Origin: Paulinella micropora
Lineage: Eukaryota > Cercozoa > Imbricatea > Euglyphida
Direction of reading: 5' to 3'
DNA: 21,855 nt
Assembly: GCA_009731375.1 (NCBI GenBank)
Contig: BJOX01000320.1
Location: forward strand, 549,792 to 571,646
This document shows, piece after piece, positions 1 through 9,223 of this stretch (within the stretch, counting starts at the first letter, position 1; each line of letters begins with the position of its first letter). The position numbers and the translations under genes were made by a program. Below the pieces are notes generated by a model. That model made no database searches. It was not told the origin of the DNA and saw only the letters and a list, made by a program, of their open reading frames with translations.

Positions 1-434
1 TATCGATTGTCTGCCATTTTACGCTGATTTTGTAGCAGAGGACGCACGACTATGCTCTGACTTGGGTGTAGTTGTGTAGTACACTGCTGAGTCAGTGCAA
101 GTCTGCGCCCGTGGCTCCAAGTCCGTAAACATTCTTAGAATGAGCTCAGACTGCAATAGTAAATAGTTGCAAACATTAAAAACATGTTTTCCTGCATCGC
201 CCTTGAGTTTGCTATCAAAACCCGCTGATTTGACATGTACGAAAACTCGAAAAATACGTATGTCAGACAGGTCCGGACCGCCTCCGGAGTACTGTTGAAG
301 TGAAGTCAAAGTCAGTCTAAATCAATAAAAACATGTTTTAATATCGTTTTAATAAGTTTTCCTAGCATCGGCATCGTTTCTACACGTATCCTGAGAGTTT
401 TGAAAAAACCAGCCAAAACCTTAGAAAATTTGGG
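1..434. other. No gene recognised
   Basis: About 430 bases of unique-looking, fairly AT-rich sequence. A minus-strand open frame covers 19-309 but has no ATG at its 5' end and no recognisable motif or coding-like composition, so I do not call it. The stretch ends at a 10-base assembly gap. Confidence 0.5.
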
Positions 435-467
435 NNNNNNNNNNTCCAAAACCTTAGAAAATTTGGG
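413..467 (+). repeat. 22-bp direct repeat flanking a 10-N assembly gap
   Basis: The 22 bases at 413-434 (beginning CCAAAACCTTAG) occur again, identical, at 446-467, immediately either side of the Ns at 435-444. This is what an unmerged overlap between two contig ends looks like, so the gap may be artificial. Confidence 0.75.
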
Positions 468-504
468 GAAAAATGGGATCCCAAAGTTACGCGATTCCTT
501 TGTT

Positions 505-555
505 GTAGTAGTAGTAGTAGTAATGGTAGTTACTAGTAGTAGTAGTAAAAGTAGC

Positions 556-609
<54 letters not shown>

Positions 610-673
610 TGTCGTTTCCCTTCCTTGCTTTCTCCCAGTGATAGTAGTAGTGGTAGTAGTGGTAGTAGTAGTG

Positions 674-707
<34 letters not shown>

Positions 708-742
708 GGGGGGGGGGGGGGGGGGGGAAAGGGGGGGGGGGG
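505..742. repeat. (AGT)n microsatellite followed by poly-G tracts
   Basis: Long AGT/GTA trinucleotide tracts with a short non-repeat insert near 609-640, then runs of G interrupted by AAA, up to a 10-N gap at 743-752. Poly-Ser, poly-Thr and poly-Tyr translations of this tract are by-products of the repeat. Confidence 0.9.
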
Positions 743-752
743 NNNNNNNNNN

Positions 753-836
753 GGGGATGGAGCAATGACCACTACCTATTGCTGTTTCCCGTCCTTGCTG
801 TCTGCTACTTACTAACTTTGCTTTTCCTCTTATTGC

Positions 837-877
<41 letters not shown>

Positions 878-1030
878 ACTTCTACTAGCAACAAGAAGTA
901 GGGGGGCACCAGTACATGGTTGGGTGTCACCGGTCATTGCGGGGATGGAGCAACGGCCACTACCTGTTGCTATTTTCCGTCCTTGCTGTCTGCTGCTTGC
1001 TAACTTTGCTTTTCTTGTTGTTGCTGCTTG
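753..1030 (+). repeat. Imperfect direct duplication of an ~85-bp block
   Basis: The block beginning GGGGATGGAGCAATGACC at 753 recurs, diverged, at 943 (GGGGATGGAGCAACGGCC). The similarity continues through the TCCGTCCTTGCTGTCTGCT segment and TAACTTTGCTTTTC. A third, weaker relative of the inner part lies at about 608-637. An (AGT)n tract at 837-876 lies between the two main copies. No gene is visible. Confidence 0.7.
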
Positions 1031-1168
1031 CCCTCCTCGCTGTCTGCTGCTTCAAGTTGCTGTCCTGTTCTGGAGGAAGCGCGCCGGCCTGACTTTCTTT
1101 TTGCACTGGTTCTCACGTTTTGCTGTCCTGTTCCTTTCTTTTTGCTGTTTATGTTGCATAATTAAATT

Positions 1169-1170
<2 letters not shown>

Positions 1171-1201
<31 letters not shown>

Positions 1202-1360
1202 CGTTGCATAATAAACTATGGTATGTATGTATGTATGTATGTATGTACACATAATATTGTAACATTGTATGTATGTTGATATGTATCTATGTATGCTTAT
1301 TCATTGTATGTATGCTTATGTATGTATGCATATTTATGAATGCTTATATTATTGTGTTGG
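1171..1360. repeat. C28 homopolymer and TATG tetranucleotide repeats
   Basis: Twenty-eight consecutive C at 1171-1198 are followed by (TATG)n at about 1217-1246 and interrupted TATG/TTAT copies to about 1340. No coding potential is seen. Confidence 0.85.
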
Positions 1361-2007
1361 TGTTTGCAGTGTTTTTTTTTTCTTTTTTGTTTTTTTTTTG
1401 TGTTTGTTTTTTGTTTTTTGTTTTTTGTTTTTATTTTTTGTTTTGGATTGTTTTTGTTTTTTGTTTTTTTGTGTTTGTTTGTTTTTTGTTTTTTGTTTTT
1501 CGTTTTTTGTGTTTGTTTTTTGTTTTTGTGTTTGTTTTTTGTTTTTGTGTTTGTTTTTTGTTTTTGTGTTGGTGTTTGTTTTTCTTTTTGTTTTTTGTTT
1601 TGTGTTGGTGTTCGCAGTGTCTCAGCCAAAATTGTAGATATTCTTGAATTGCTTTCCTTGCCACCCATTTCGTCTGCGTCGTTGTTTTGTTTTCTTCCAT
1701 GTTTGTGTTGCTTTGCTGGTTGGTGTTCCTGCCCTTGCGCCTCCGTCGTTGTTTTCCTTTCTTCGATGTTTGTGTTGCGCCTCCTTGTCGCTTTCCTATT
1801 TCCTTTGTCTCTCTCGTTCCTTTCTTTGCTTTCATATTTCCTCTGACTGCTTCGCATCTCGCTTTATCTCTCTCTTTCACATGCCCCTCTCCTCTTTCTT
1901 TTTTTCTGTTTCTTTTTCTTTCCCTTTTTTCTTGATAATTGTATAATAAAGATTATGTGAAATTTTATTTCTTTTTTCTTTCTTTCTAGAGCTCTCTCTC
2001 TCTCTTC
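1361..2007. repeat. T-rich (GTTTTTT)n tract and pyrimidine-rich DNA
   Basis: Variants of GTTTTTT and GTTTGTTTTTT fill about 1370-1610, followed by C/T-rich sequence to about 2000. The phrase TTGTGTTGGTGTT plus TGCAG or CGCAG occurs near 1346-1368 and again near 1601-1618. A block starting CGTCGTTGTTTT at about 1677 recurs at about 1745. The long Phe/Cys- or Lys/Thr-rich open frames here follow from base composition. I see no gene. Confidence 0.75.
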
Positions 2008-2019
2008 TTAGATATTTGT

Positions 2020-2187
2020 TTTTTTTTGGGGGCGGGGGGGGGGGGGGGGGAATNNNNNNNNNNNNNNNNNNNNNNNNNNNNNNNNNNNNNNNNNNNNNNN
2101 NNNNNNNNNNNNNNNNNNNNNNNNNNNNNNNNNNNNNNNNNNNNNNNNNNNNNNNNNNNNNNNNNNNNNTCTCCTTTCTTTTTTTTT

Positions 2188-2218
<31 letters not shown>
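2020..2218. other. 116-N assembly gap inside poly-T/poly-G runs
   Basis: Ns occupy 2054-2169. Both flanks have the same order, a run of T followed by a run of G (about 2019-2051 and 2177-2218). The gap therefore either separates two copies of a Tn-Gn motif or is a failed merge of one. Confidence 0.85.
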
Positions 2219-2311
2219 TTGGATCTTTTCAATCTGCAGACTGTTGTTATACTGTATTTCGCGCCGGCCTCACTTTAATAAATTAGTATTAATGAAAATA
2301 AACACTTGGCG

Positions 2312-2440
2312 CCTCACACTTTGAAGTGGCCCCGCCAAGTGGTCCGCCACTTGCAAGTGGCCCCGCCAAGTGGCCCACCAGTTTGAGGGGCCACTTGCAA
2401 GTGGCCCCGCCAAGTGGCGGGCCACTTGGAGGGGCCACAT
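2312..2440. repeat. Palindromic minisatellite (GCCAAGTGGC / CCACTTGCAAGTGG)
   Basis: Overlapping copies of CCCCGCCAAGTGG, GCCACTTGCAAGTGGC and inverted forms such as GGGGCCACTTG. Each unit is close to self-complementary, so the block can fold as one or several hairpins. It lies directly beyond the RNase H end of the minus-strand retroelement, where an integrase domain would be expected, and so marks that element's present 3' limit. Confidence 0.85.
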
Positions 2441-2469
2441 GAAAAGTAACCTTCGTAGATGTAATCGCG

Positions 2470-4119
2470 TCAGGGGACACGGGACAATCCATCCGGAAGG
2501 AGGTTTTGTTTACCGGGGAGGTATTCGACTTTGAAACGGATCGTCTGAAGATTTTCCATAACCCATCCGACGACCATGGGGCTGCGAGCGTGCCATAAAC
2601 ACAAGAGTGGCAGGTGATCGGTGACGATAGTGAGTTCGTGGTCGCTGGCATCAATGTAGTAGCGGCACTGTTGAACTCCGTAAATAACGCCGTAGGCTTC
2701 TCGCACGTAGGTCGCCCAGCGGGTTTGCGTGTCTGTGAACTTAAGAGAAAAGTATTGGATGACCGGGGCGTCGCGGTCAGGACCAGTGTGAAGGGCGCCT
2801 CCGATGCCTATTTGGCTAGCATCCGTCCGAAGGCAAAGATGGTGAGAAGACTCATACTTGGCCAGGACGGGAAGCGTAGTAAGCACGCGGCGGAGCTTCT
2901 TCATACATTTCCGCTCTTCTCGATGGAGGTAGGGTTGACCTGCTGGTCGGGCGTGAGTGGACTTGAGCAAGTTCGTAAGAGGTGATACAAGGCGGGAGTA
3001 GTCGGAGATGTGGGCCTGTATGAAGTTGGTCATACCCAGAACGGATCGAACTTCAGACACATTGGAGGGATCAGCCATTCGGAGGATGGCGTCGATCTTC
3101 GCTGTGTCAGCGGCGATACCTTTCTTACTACATTTCTTGCCGAGTATTGTCGATTCATGGTATCCCAAGCGGAGTTTGCGCGCCGATCCATGAAGGCCGG
3201 AGGTGTCCATACTTGAGAATATACCACGAATTTGGTTCAGGTGTGTTTGAAAGTCGTTTGCACCAGCGGTAACGTCGTCGAGATAGGCGCCTGCAGTAGA
3301 AATAGCTGGGGGAGGCTTGTTCTAAAAGGGGAGTGGTTGGAATGACTTCTCGATTGCACGTTGGAAATCGCCGGGGGTACGATGTACACCTTGAGGCATA
3401 AAGTTGGGGACCAATAGACCTTGCGGGGTCCACACGGCTAAAACATCTCGGCTGTCATCGTCCGGGTTCAGGCGAAGGTGGGAGAAGCCGTCTACCATGT
3501 CGATGGAGCTGAGATAGAGCCAGCCGGCGAATCGTTCTCGGTAATGATCCGGGTTTGGAAGACCTGGGACTGGGAGGTGAAGATTGTCATTGGGCATGCG
3601 GTAGTCGTAAACGTTCCGAATGTCTCGGATGACTTCTTTCGCGATATCCTCGAATTTCCCGACCGGGCAACTGCGGCTCGCCCATGCGCATTGAGAGGAA
3701 GCATAGCTCCATGTGCCGGCGCTGAGGACGTCCGTAGCCCAGCTAGAGAGATATTCGCCCACTGCCGGAGTCCAGCGCGGGCATGGAACTGCAACTGGTT
3801 TGGCATTCGGTTTGAGTCGAAGGGACACGACAGTATATTTGACGATGCATGCCTTGTCTTGAAAGATGTGGTCTAATTCGCGGAGGAGGGCCCAGCGTTG
3901 GTCTTGTTGGGGTTTGGTGAGGCTTGGGTTGACTGCTTCAGGAGGAAACTTAGGATCTGCAGCTGTCGGTGCCGCTTTTTGTTCCGCTCGCTTGGTTAAA
4001 AAGTCGCGGCAAAGTCGTTCAGAGATGAAGAACCATGGGGTAGGATGAGGTCCCTGGACTGTTGATGCCGTGCAAAAGAGCATGCGAGGGTCGGGGCATG
4101 TCTGCGCGAAATCTTCCAT
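2470..4119 (-). pseudogene. Ty3/gypsy pol: reverse transcriptase and RNase H, broken by one stop
   Basis: One reading frame runs from 4119 to 2470, interrupted only by a TAG at 3322-3324. The RT part has a fingers region with PVGKFEDIAKEVIRD, the palm A-like motif IDMVDGF, FMPQGV(x)RTPGDFQRA, and after the TAG the catalytic AYLDDVTAGANDF (about 3285-3247). The connection region reads ILRMADPSNVSEVRSVLG. RNase H follows with the acidic positions in RTDAS, VREAYGV, VTDHLPL and LLPDGLSR. The frame closes with TGA at 2470, just before the palindromic minisatellite. These are the known catalytic positions of the family; I infer loss of function from the TAG between palm motifs. The region upstream of the ATG at 4119 stays open in the same frame to the TGA at 4225. 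Integrase is not present downstream. Confidence 0.9.
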
Positions 4120-4184
4120 GAAGGAATCCGCGTATGGAAACGGCGGGCCGATGTCTGTCTGAAGCGTCAGAGGAGCAGGCAGCC

Positions 4185-5427
4185 TCAGTTGTTTGGAGTC
4201 TGGAGAATGCCCCAGATTTGGTTGTCACGCTTGACTTTGCGTATTGCCCAAACTCTGAGTTGAGCCAGTGCCAGACCGAGCGAGCATATTGAATTGGCGG
4301 CAACTCCGAGATTTATGGTCGAGAAGTCGTCGTCTTGAAAGTGCGGCTCGATGATCGGAAGAAGCAAAGTGGCTACGTAACAGAGGAGAGGTTGCTTTTG
4401 GGCAATCCGCAAAGTTCACACTTTCCTTGTTTCGATGGTGTTGCGAACGTCGCGTCGTTGAGTGAGGAGGAGAAGTTGCAGACGTCTGGGTCATAGTCGG
4501 CGTTGATGGCAAACTGCTTGACGACGAACCGCTTGACGAAGACGAGGAGGGGCCTTGTCCGCCGCCTTTTGAATCGTCTTCGTCGTGATGCTTCTTGTTC
4601 TCACTGGGCTTGCAGCCAGAAAAGGGCTGTGGTTGAACAGGGTAAGCACGAGTTACCTGTGGCAACGGTGCGGCCGGTGTGTCAGAACCAGTGGCCGCTG
4701 GTGGATGAGCCAGGGTTGATGGCGGCTGGATTGAGGCCGACGGTGGCTGAGCTGGGGCCGGTGGAGGCGGAGCTGGTACCTGTGGCGGTTGAGCTGAGGC
4801 CAACACTAACGATATAAAACTCGAGCTAGATGACGAACTGGATGAAGAACTTGATGAGGAACTCGATGAAGACTCAGGTTGGTCATCGTCTTTCTCGGGG
4901 GAATACACTATGTCATACGGGTGTGATGACGATGCTTGAACATCAAATCCAGCATGGATATTGTAGGTGTGAGGATGTCCGATTCGATAGTGTCTCCGTG
5001 TCTCTCCTGGAGAGAGTGTGAATACATGGGAGGTCTCAGGTTCTGGGATAAGCAATCGCTCGTATAGGTCTCGGGTACTCATTTGTAGCCTGTTGTAGAA
5101 ACGGTCGAGCTTTTCCTCTGTCCTGAACTCCTTGAGGTTGATCCACCGGTGTTCGAGGTGGCCTTCATGTTGAAGGGTGTTGTAGGTAACGCCTGTGCGC
5201 CAAACGCTGAAGTGTCATTGAGCGTGGCGTGACGGTAGCATACGGATAAGCGGTGCTCCGTAGGGGTAGCCACGGAGGCGCTTGTCTCGAGAGTTACAGT
5301 ACGGATTGATGATATCCGTAGAACATGGAACTGTATGGGGTGGGTGGTGTACCACATGAATCTCCTTACTTGATCGTCGACCTGTTTCGCTGGCGATGGT
5401 CATAAGAAACCACTGGGCTAGATCCAC
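4185..5427 (-). pseudogene. Retroelement polyprotein segment upstream of RT, with poly-Ser tract; unrecognised
   Basis: The frame used by RT is also open here, interrupted only by TGA at 5215-5217 and 4225-4227. The stretch 5214-5083 joins the ATG at 5082 without a break (it contains RWINLKEFRTEEKLDRFYNR). After MSTRDLYERLLIPEPETSHV there is a run of about 18 Ser, then Pro/Ala-rich and a second Ser-rich tract. Near 4410-4185 another frame reads more like a protein (for example EPHFQDDDFSTINLGVA), so compensating frameshifts probably exist and the TGA at 4225 may lie outside the original frame. No known domain is recognised. It is linked to RT by position and frame. Confidence 0.6.
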
Positions 5428-6960
5428 GCGACGTTTTCATAACGTATCCAGCGGAATTCGCATGAGAAAGAATCCCTAATTCTCGGTATGCCCGGGTATG
5501 CCTTCCAGTTGGGTGCTTGCTGAAGGTAGTCGCGGGTAGCGGCGTCGTCGATCGAAACGATTCCGACGAATTTCGTTGCACGCACCGCTTGTCCCATATA
5601 GTGGTTAGGGTTAAAGAATGAACCCAGAAACAGTTCATCTCCTCTGTCCGTGTAGTAGACCGTGATGTTACAATCGTCGAAGTAGGTGAGCGGCAAATCG
5701 ACAATGCAGTCGTAGGATCGCTCATGTACTGCACGTAGTTCTGGCACGATGTTTCCGAGATCGTGGTCGTAGTAGGTGTCATTTGCAACGATTTTGAGCC
5801 ATATCGGGTCGTTACACGGAAGGCGATGAAAGTAATGCTGTAGAGCAAAGCAGCGTTCTCGAGTTGGGAGTCGAAAGACACGGCGTTTGTATAATGATGT
5901 CGAAAGCGGCAGCGGATGAAATCGTAGATGCTTAACTTCGGTTTGCTCCATACTACACCACGGGAATAGGAGTTCTCCTCGAAGGACGGCTGCTAAGGGT
6001 GATGCACTTGGGTTTGCGCCTACAAGTAGGCCGAGGTACGAAGATCGATATCCCCATGGGCGGTAAATATGGTCAAAAGACATTCCTTCTTGGAAGTACG
6101 GGACATCGCCAGTAGGTTCGATGTTAGGTCCAACTAGAGAGGATGCGATAAGTTGAGCAGTGTTTCTACCGTTTTGCGGGCCGAAGTGGAATATGATAGC
6201 AGTGTGTTTGCTTTCATAAAACCGTGACATCATGGTGGAACCTTCCGGGATCTGAAAGATGTCTTCAAGTGCGGTTTTCGTAGACGCATTGCTGCCGCGA
6301 CGGGTCATCAAGGGGGCCGATGTAGTGTCTGCACGGACCAGGCACATTGCTTCGGTGTTGATGACTGCGAGGGGGCGTCTGGTGCCCGAACGAAGAGCTA
6401 GGCCATGTGTGAAGTCTTCAAAGGTCTCCGGATCTATCTCGTGTGCGTTGTTACGAGGGGGCCAGTAACGCTGCATCAAGATGGTAGGGCGATCGCGGCA
6501 GAAGCCTTGGATGGCTTCGGAGAACTCTGTTGAGTATTCATTGTTCCAGTTGGTCTTTCCATACCATTGTCGCGGTTCTGTGTGCGCGTATATTCTGCTT
6601 ACACTGGTATGTGGTAACTTAGCATCCCGCGGGAGGAAAGTTCTTACCAAAAGTGGCCTATCGGCGAAGTGGTTGTAATCCGCCGAAGGGAGAAGCCAGT
6701 CTTCAGTCACTTTAAAGGTAGGCGGACTACTAAGGGGTTGGAAACGGAAGACTCCGTGATGGAGCGATTGTATCCTAGGGAAGTAGCGTGTTGCATGGGT
6801 ACCATTGTAGAATCCGGCCATAGGCCTTGGTTGAGCGTAAAGTGGTTTGGGATCCAGTATCCCAGATGACTGCAATGCGGGTGAGTGCCTGGAATCATGG
6901 TCATGGCCGCTGTCGGAAAAAACGTGGCGAAAATGTCTCGAACAATGTAGAGTTCCTTGT
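5418..6960 (-). pseudogene. Large unrecognised ORF inside the retroelement (~485 codons open)
   Basis: The longest clean non-repetitive open frame in the window. It is open from above 6875 (the first codon of that frame segment is TTG; the first ATG is in the stretch PMAGFYNGTHATRYF) to TAG at 5418. Composition is that of a folded globular protein: many aromatics, few low-complexity stretches, for example PLTYFDDCNITVYYTDRG and AVRATKFVGIVSIDDAATRD. I recognise no domain. Just before its stop the codons for YENVAW are followed, in the next frame, by DLAQWFLMTIASETGRR, which leads into the RT frame. One frameshift at about 5425 therefore separates it from the downstream polyprotein. It may be an extra domain of this retroelement family, a gag-like coat protein, or a captured gene. 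Confidence 0.65.
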
Positions 6961-7735
6961 CATGCCTGGGGAGCCGTTGGTGCCATAGGCTTTTTGAATT
7001 TCCAGTTGATGGGCTGGCATGTTCGTAAAGTTGGAGAATCCCGACCAAGGGTGGCTCGATCTCGTAGGGATGACCCGGACATAACCCTCAGCTGGAGGTG
7101 AAAGAGGTGGGGTTGGTATCGGCGCCATTGCTTCTCTCTGTGCCAGCTGGTTTCGTGGTCCCACCTTGTCGCGGTCTTCGGCGGTGGGGGTGCGGGTCCT
7201 GTATAGTCCAAGTGGGCTTAGCGAGTATGTGACTCGAGGGCCTCCTTACACTGGGGAATGGCAGGATAGGGCTCGCACCCTAGCTGGGCTTGCCGCAGGT
7301 ACCGACAACGAACTGGACGAGGAGGACGAGCTACTAGAAGATGTTGCAGGTGCCTGCGGTTGGGCTGGCGATGCGGCTGTATTTGTCGCAGAGGTCGATG
7401 ACGAACTGGACGCAGCTGTCGAACGGCCAGAAGATGCGCGGGCTGCCCTCCGGCGGGCGCTGGTATGTGCTCTCGTAGATGCTTTACTCAACCCGGCGAC
7501 TGGACTGGTAGTCGGTTGGGTGAGCCGAGGTGGCGGAGGCGAGACTGGCGGAACTTGAGAGCAATTAGGAGAAGAGGGTACCGGTGATGTTGAGCGTTCG
7601 CGTTTGCTTGAAGAGCGCCGCCTACTCTGTTGATAGTTGTGACTAGATGTTAGAGGAACAACGGAGCTTGTAACGACGGAGGGTTGGTCAGCGCATTCTG
7701 GAACGATTGCGGTGTGCCAGGTGCAGGGGCCGATG
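6901..7735 (-). pseudogene. Ser/Pro-rich segment of the retroelement polyprotein
   Basis: One frame is open from about 7735 to the TGA at 6901 except for a TAA at 7246-7248. It encodes RRRSSSKRERSTSPVPSS, then Pro-rich, Ala/Ser-rich and a poly-Ser run using mixed codons, then a less biased part (for example SHPWSGFSNFTNMPAHQLE) leading towards the large ORF. A shift to another frame at about 6900 connects them. No ATG can be assigned as start. It looks like a disordered linker, and no function can be named. Confidence 0.45.
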
Positions 7736-7795
7736 GTTGGCCAAGGGCCGATGCAGCGGACATAGTAGATGAAGATGCTGTCGATGATGAAGCCT

Positions 7796-8116
7796 CACAG
7801 CCAAACGATACCAGGTATGATACCCGGTATGATACCCGGTATAATACCCCTGGGGATGGATACCCCCCCCTCCACATACCCCCCCTTCCATACCCCTGGG
7901 ATATGATACCCTTCCCCAGTACCCCTGGGGTATGATACCCTCCCCGGGCCCGCCCCCCCATACCCCCCCCCCCCCGATGTATGGAACAGGGGTATGGGAC
8001 AGGAGTATCATACCCCGGGGTATGGGACAGGGGTATGGGACTAGGGGTATGGGGACGGGGTATCCATACCCCAGGGGTGTCATACCGGGTATCATACCGG
8101 GTATCGTTTGGCTGTG
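7796..8116. mobile_element. 321-bp CACTA-like MITE with TIRs and CCT target duplication
   Basis: The left end reads CACAGCCAAACGATACC and the right end GGTATCGTTTGGCTGTG, a perfect 17-bp terminal inverted repeat. After one mismatch the inverted match continues with GGTATGATACCCGGTATGA, about 37 bp in all. Direct CCT trinucleotides flank the element (7793-7795 and 8117-8119), giving a 3-bp target-site duplication. TIRs starting CAC and 3-bp duplications are known traits of CACTA (En/Spm) transposons; no transposase is encoded. The interior is made of GATACCC/GGGTATC, TACCCC/GGGGTA and G- or C-run motifs in both orientations, so nearly the whole element can fold back. Removing 321 bp plus one CCT restores a continuous poly-Ser frame on the minus strand. 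Confidence 0.8.
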
Positions 8117-8122
8117 CCTGCA

Positions 8123-8780
8123 TCAACGATGGCGATGACGATGACAATGAAGATGACGATGAAGATGACGATGAAGATGACGATGATGATGAAGATGATG
8201 ATGAAGATGATGATGAAGAGAGATGATCCGAAACTGCGTCTCGGGTCGGCCCGCTGAGTATGTCGGATAAGACCGAGCACGGGCATCGTTATAATAATCC
8301 TCATGTGTGATCAGACCAGAGAATTGCTTGTGTTTCTTGGAGGCAATAGATTTGATTTCTTCTTCTTCTTCTTCTTCTTCTTCTTCTTCTTCTTCTTCTT
8401 CTTCTTCTTCTTCTTCTTCTTCTTCTTCTTCTGCTTCTTCTTCTTCTGCTTCTTCTTCTTCTTCTTCTTCTTCGAAGTCCTCGAAGTCTTCTTCTGTCAG
8501 CACCTTCCCATCGCATGGTCTCTTTTTCTCAGCCATGAAGAGGTTGAGTGTGCGGCCGCGGAGGTGAGCTTGCGAAGTTGCCAAGAGATCGTTAGAGTCT
8601 GAATAGTGACACGGGTTTTAAAGATTTTCTCGATCTCCGAAGTCGGGTATGAAGTCATTTCAACCAAAATTTCCGGACGAAAGTCGTACCTGATGGTGGC
8701 CAGCTGGCGATTTTCCACTTGAAGCGGTTCGTCGAAGAGATGAAACTCCGTTTCGTAGACGATCTGTCTTGCCTCGGGTT
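8123..8780 (-). pseudogene. Acidic and poly-Ser retroelement segment, frame-shifted; unrecognised
   Basis: Two overlapping frames carry protein-like sequence: one with TEFHLFDEPLQVENRQLAT and MTSYPTSEIEKIFKTRV (8814-8497), the other with LRGRTLNLFMAEKKRPCDGK followed by a long Glu run and HKQFSGLITHEDYYNDARA (8584-8123). A frameshift near 8570 would join them. The Glu run is the (TTC)n microsatellite at 8357-8473 read on the minus strand. A third frame turns the (GAT)n-like block at 8140-8222 into poly-Ser. No domain is recognised. Confidence 0.4.
8357..8473. repeat. (TTC)n microsatellite
   Basis: More than 110 bases of TTC with two GCT interruptions and a few other changes. In the minus-strand retroelement frame it gives a Glu tract with isolated Ala. 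Confidence 0.95.
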
Positions 8781-9223
8781 TATTCCGTCGGCGTAATCCT
8801 CTGGGCCTCGTCAATAGATAAATTCGTCTGTGCCGTCACCTCGTTAGCGAAGAGTAGATCCACGCGGTCGGGCAGGTGGGGTGACACATAGACGGCAAAT
8901 GCATGGAGCGGTGACGTTGGGCTAGCAGAGACAAAAAGTTCGATGCCATCGGTGAGTACTGCGTCGATGCCGACGGAGGAGCTTGCTGCCACAGGCGGTA
9001 GCTGCCGAATAGTGAAGCCATGTCGCGTAACCCACGAAAGGCGAGCGATACCTTTACAGTTGCATGCGGAGTCCAAAGCGCAAGTAGTCTTGCCGATCAA
9101 TGGGCGGTTGAGAGGATGTTTGGCGACCCAAACACATCCAGTGACAATTGTTGGGGCTGTCGCGATTCGCAGAGGTGAGGACGTTGATACCACCGGAGGA
9201 GGCGCACGGGACCGGGTAGTCAT
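8780..9223 (-). pseudogene. Retropepsin-like domain of the retroelement
   Basis: The frame opens with an ATG at 9221-9223 and closes at 8780. After a Ser/Thr/Pro start come the family landmarks in the usual order: a hydrophobic strand ending in the active-site triad (ALDSACN, about residues 50-56), KGIARLSWVTRHGF, a DG turn (LTDGIEL), and near the end PDRVDLLFANEV where retroelement proteases have the D(I/L)LLG turn. The triad is DSA; active retropepsins have DSG or DTG, so this copy may be inactive. It lies at the 5' edge of the minus-strand element. No gag is found upstream on this strand, where an unrelated plus-strand Cys-rich frame begins. A chance resemblance is possible but the order of landmarks argues against it. 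Confidence 0.55.

Noticed and set aside
487-901. Open frames of Thr, Tyr, Ser, Val and Gly on both strands
   Set aside because: They are the three frames of (AGT)n, poly-G and Ns; no non-repeat coding sequence.
1269-1880. Long Phe/Cys/Leu-rich (+) and Lys/Thr/Asn/Gln-rich (-) frames
   Set aside because: They mirror the GTTTTTT-type repeat; several frames are open at once and no motif is present.
1080-2275. Shared CGCGCCGGCCT(G/C)ACTTT phrase at about 1080 and 2261
   Set aside because: About 17 bases of similarity without matching flanks; could be chance or an old repeat remnant, too little to call.
2614-4048. Plus-strand open frames opposite reverse transcriptase and RNase H
   Set aside because: Shadows of the minus-strand pol frame, which carries the catalytic motifs.
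4225-5217. TGA used as a sense codon (two in-frame TGAs in the retroelement)
   Set aside because: The gamma gene and other frames give no support, a TAG also interrupts the frame, and ordinary decay explains all of them.
7800-8110. CRISPR-like or satellite array from the GATACCC repeats
   Set aside because: No regular repeat-spacer spacing; terminal inverted repeats and a target duplication explain the block as a MITE in a eukaryotic genome.
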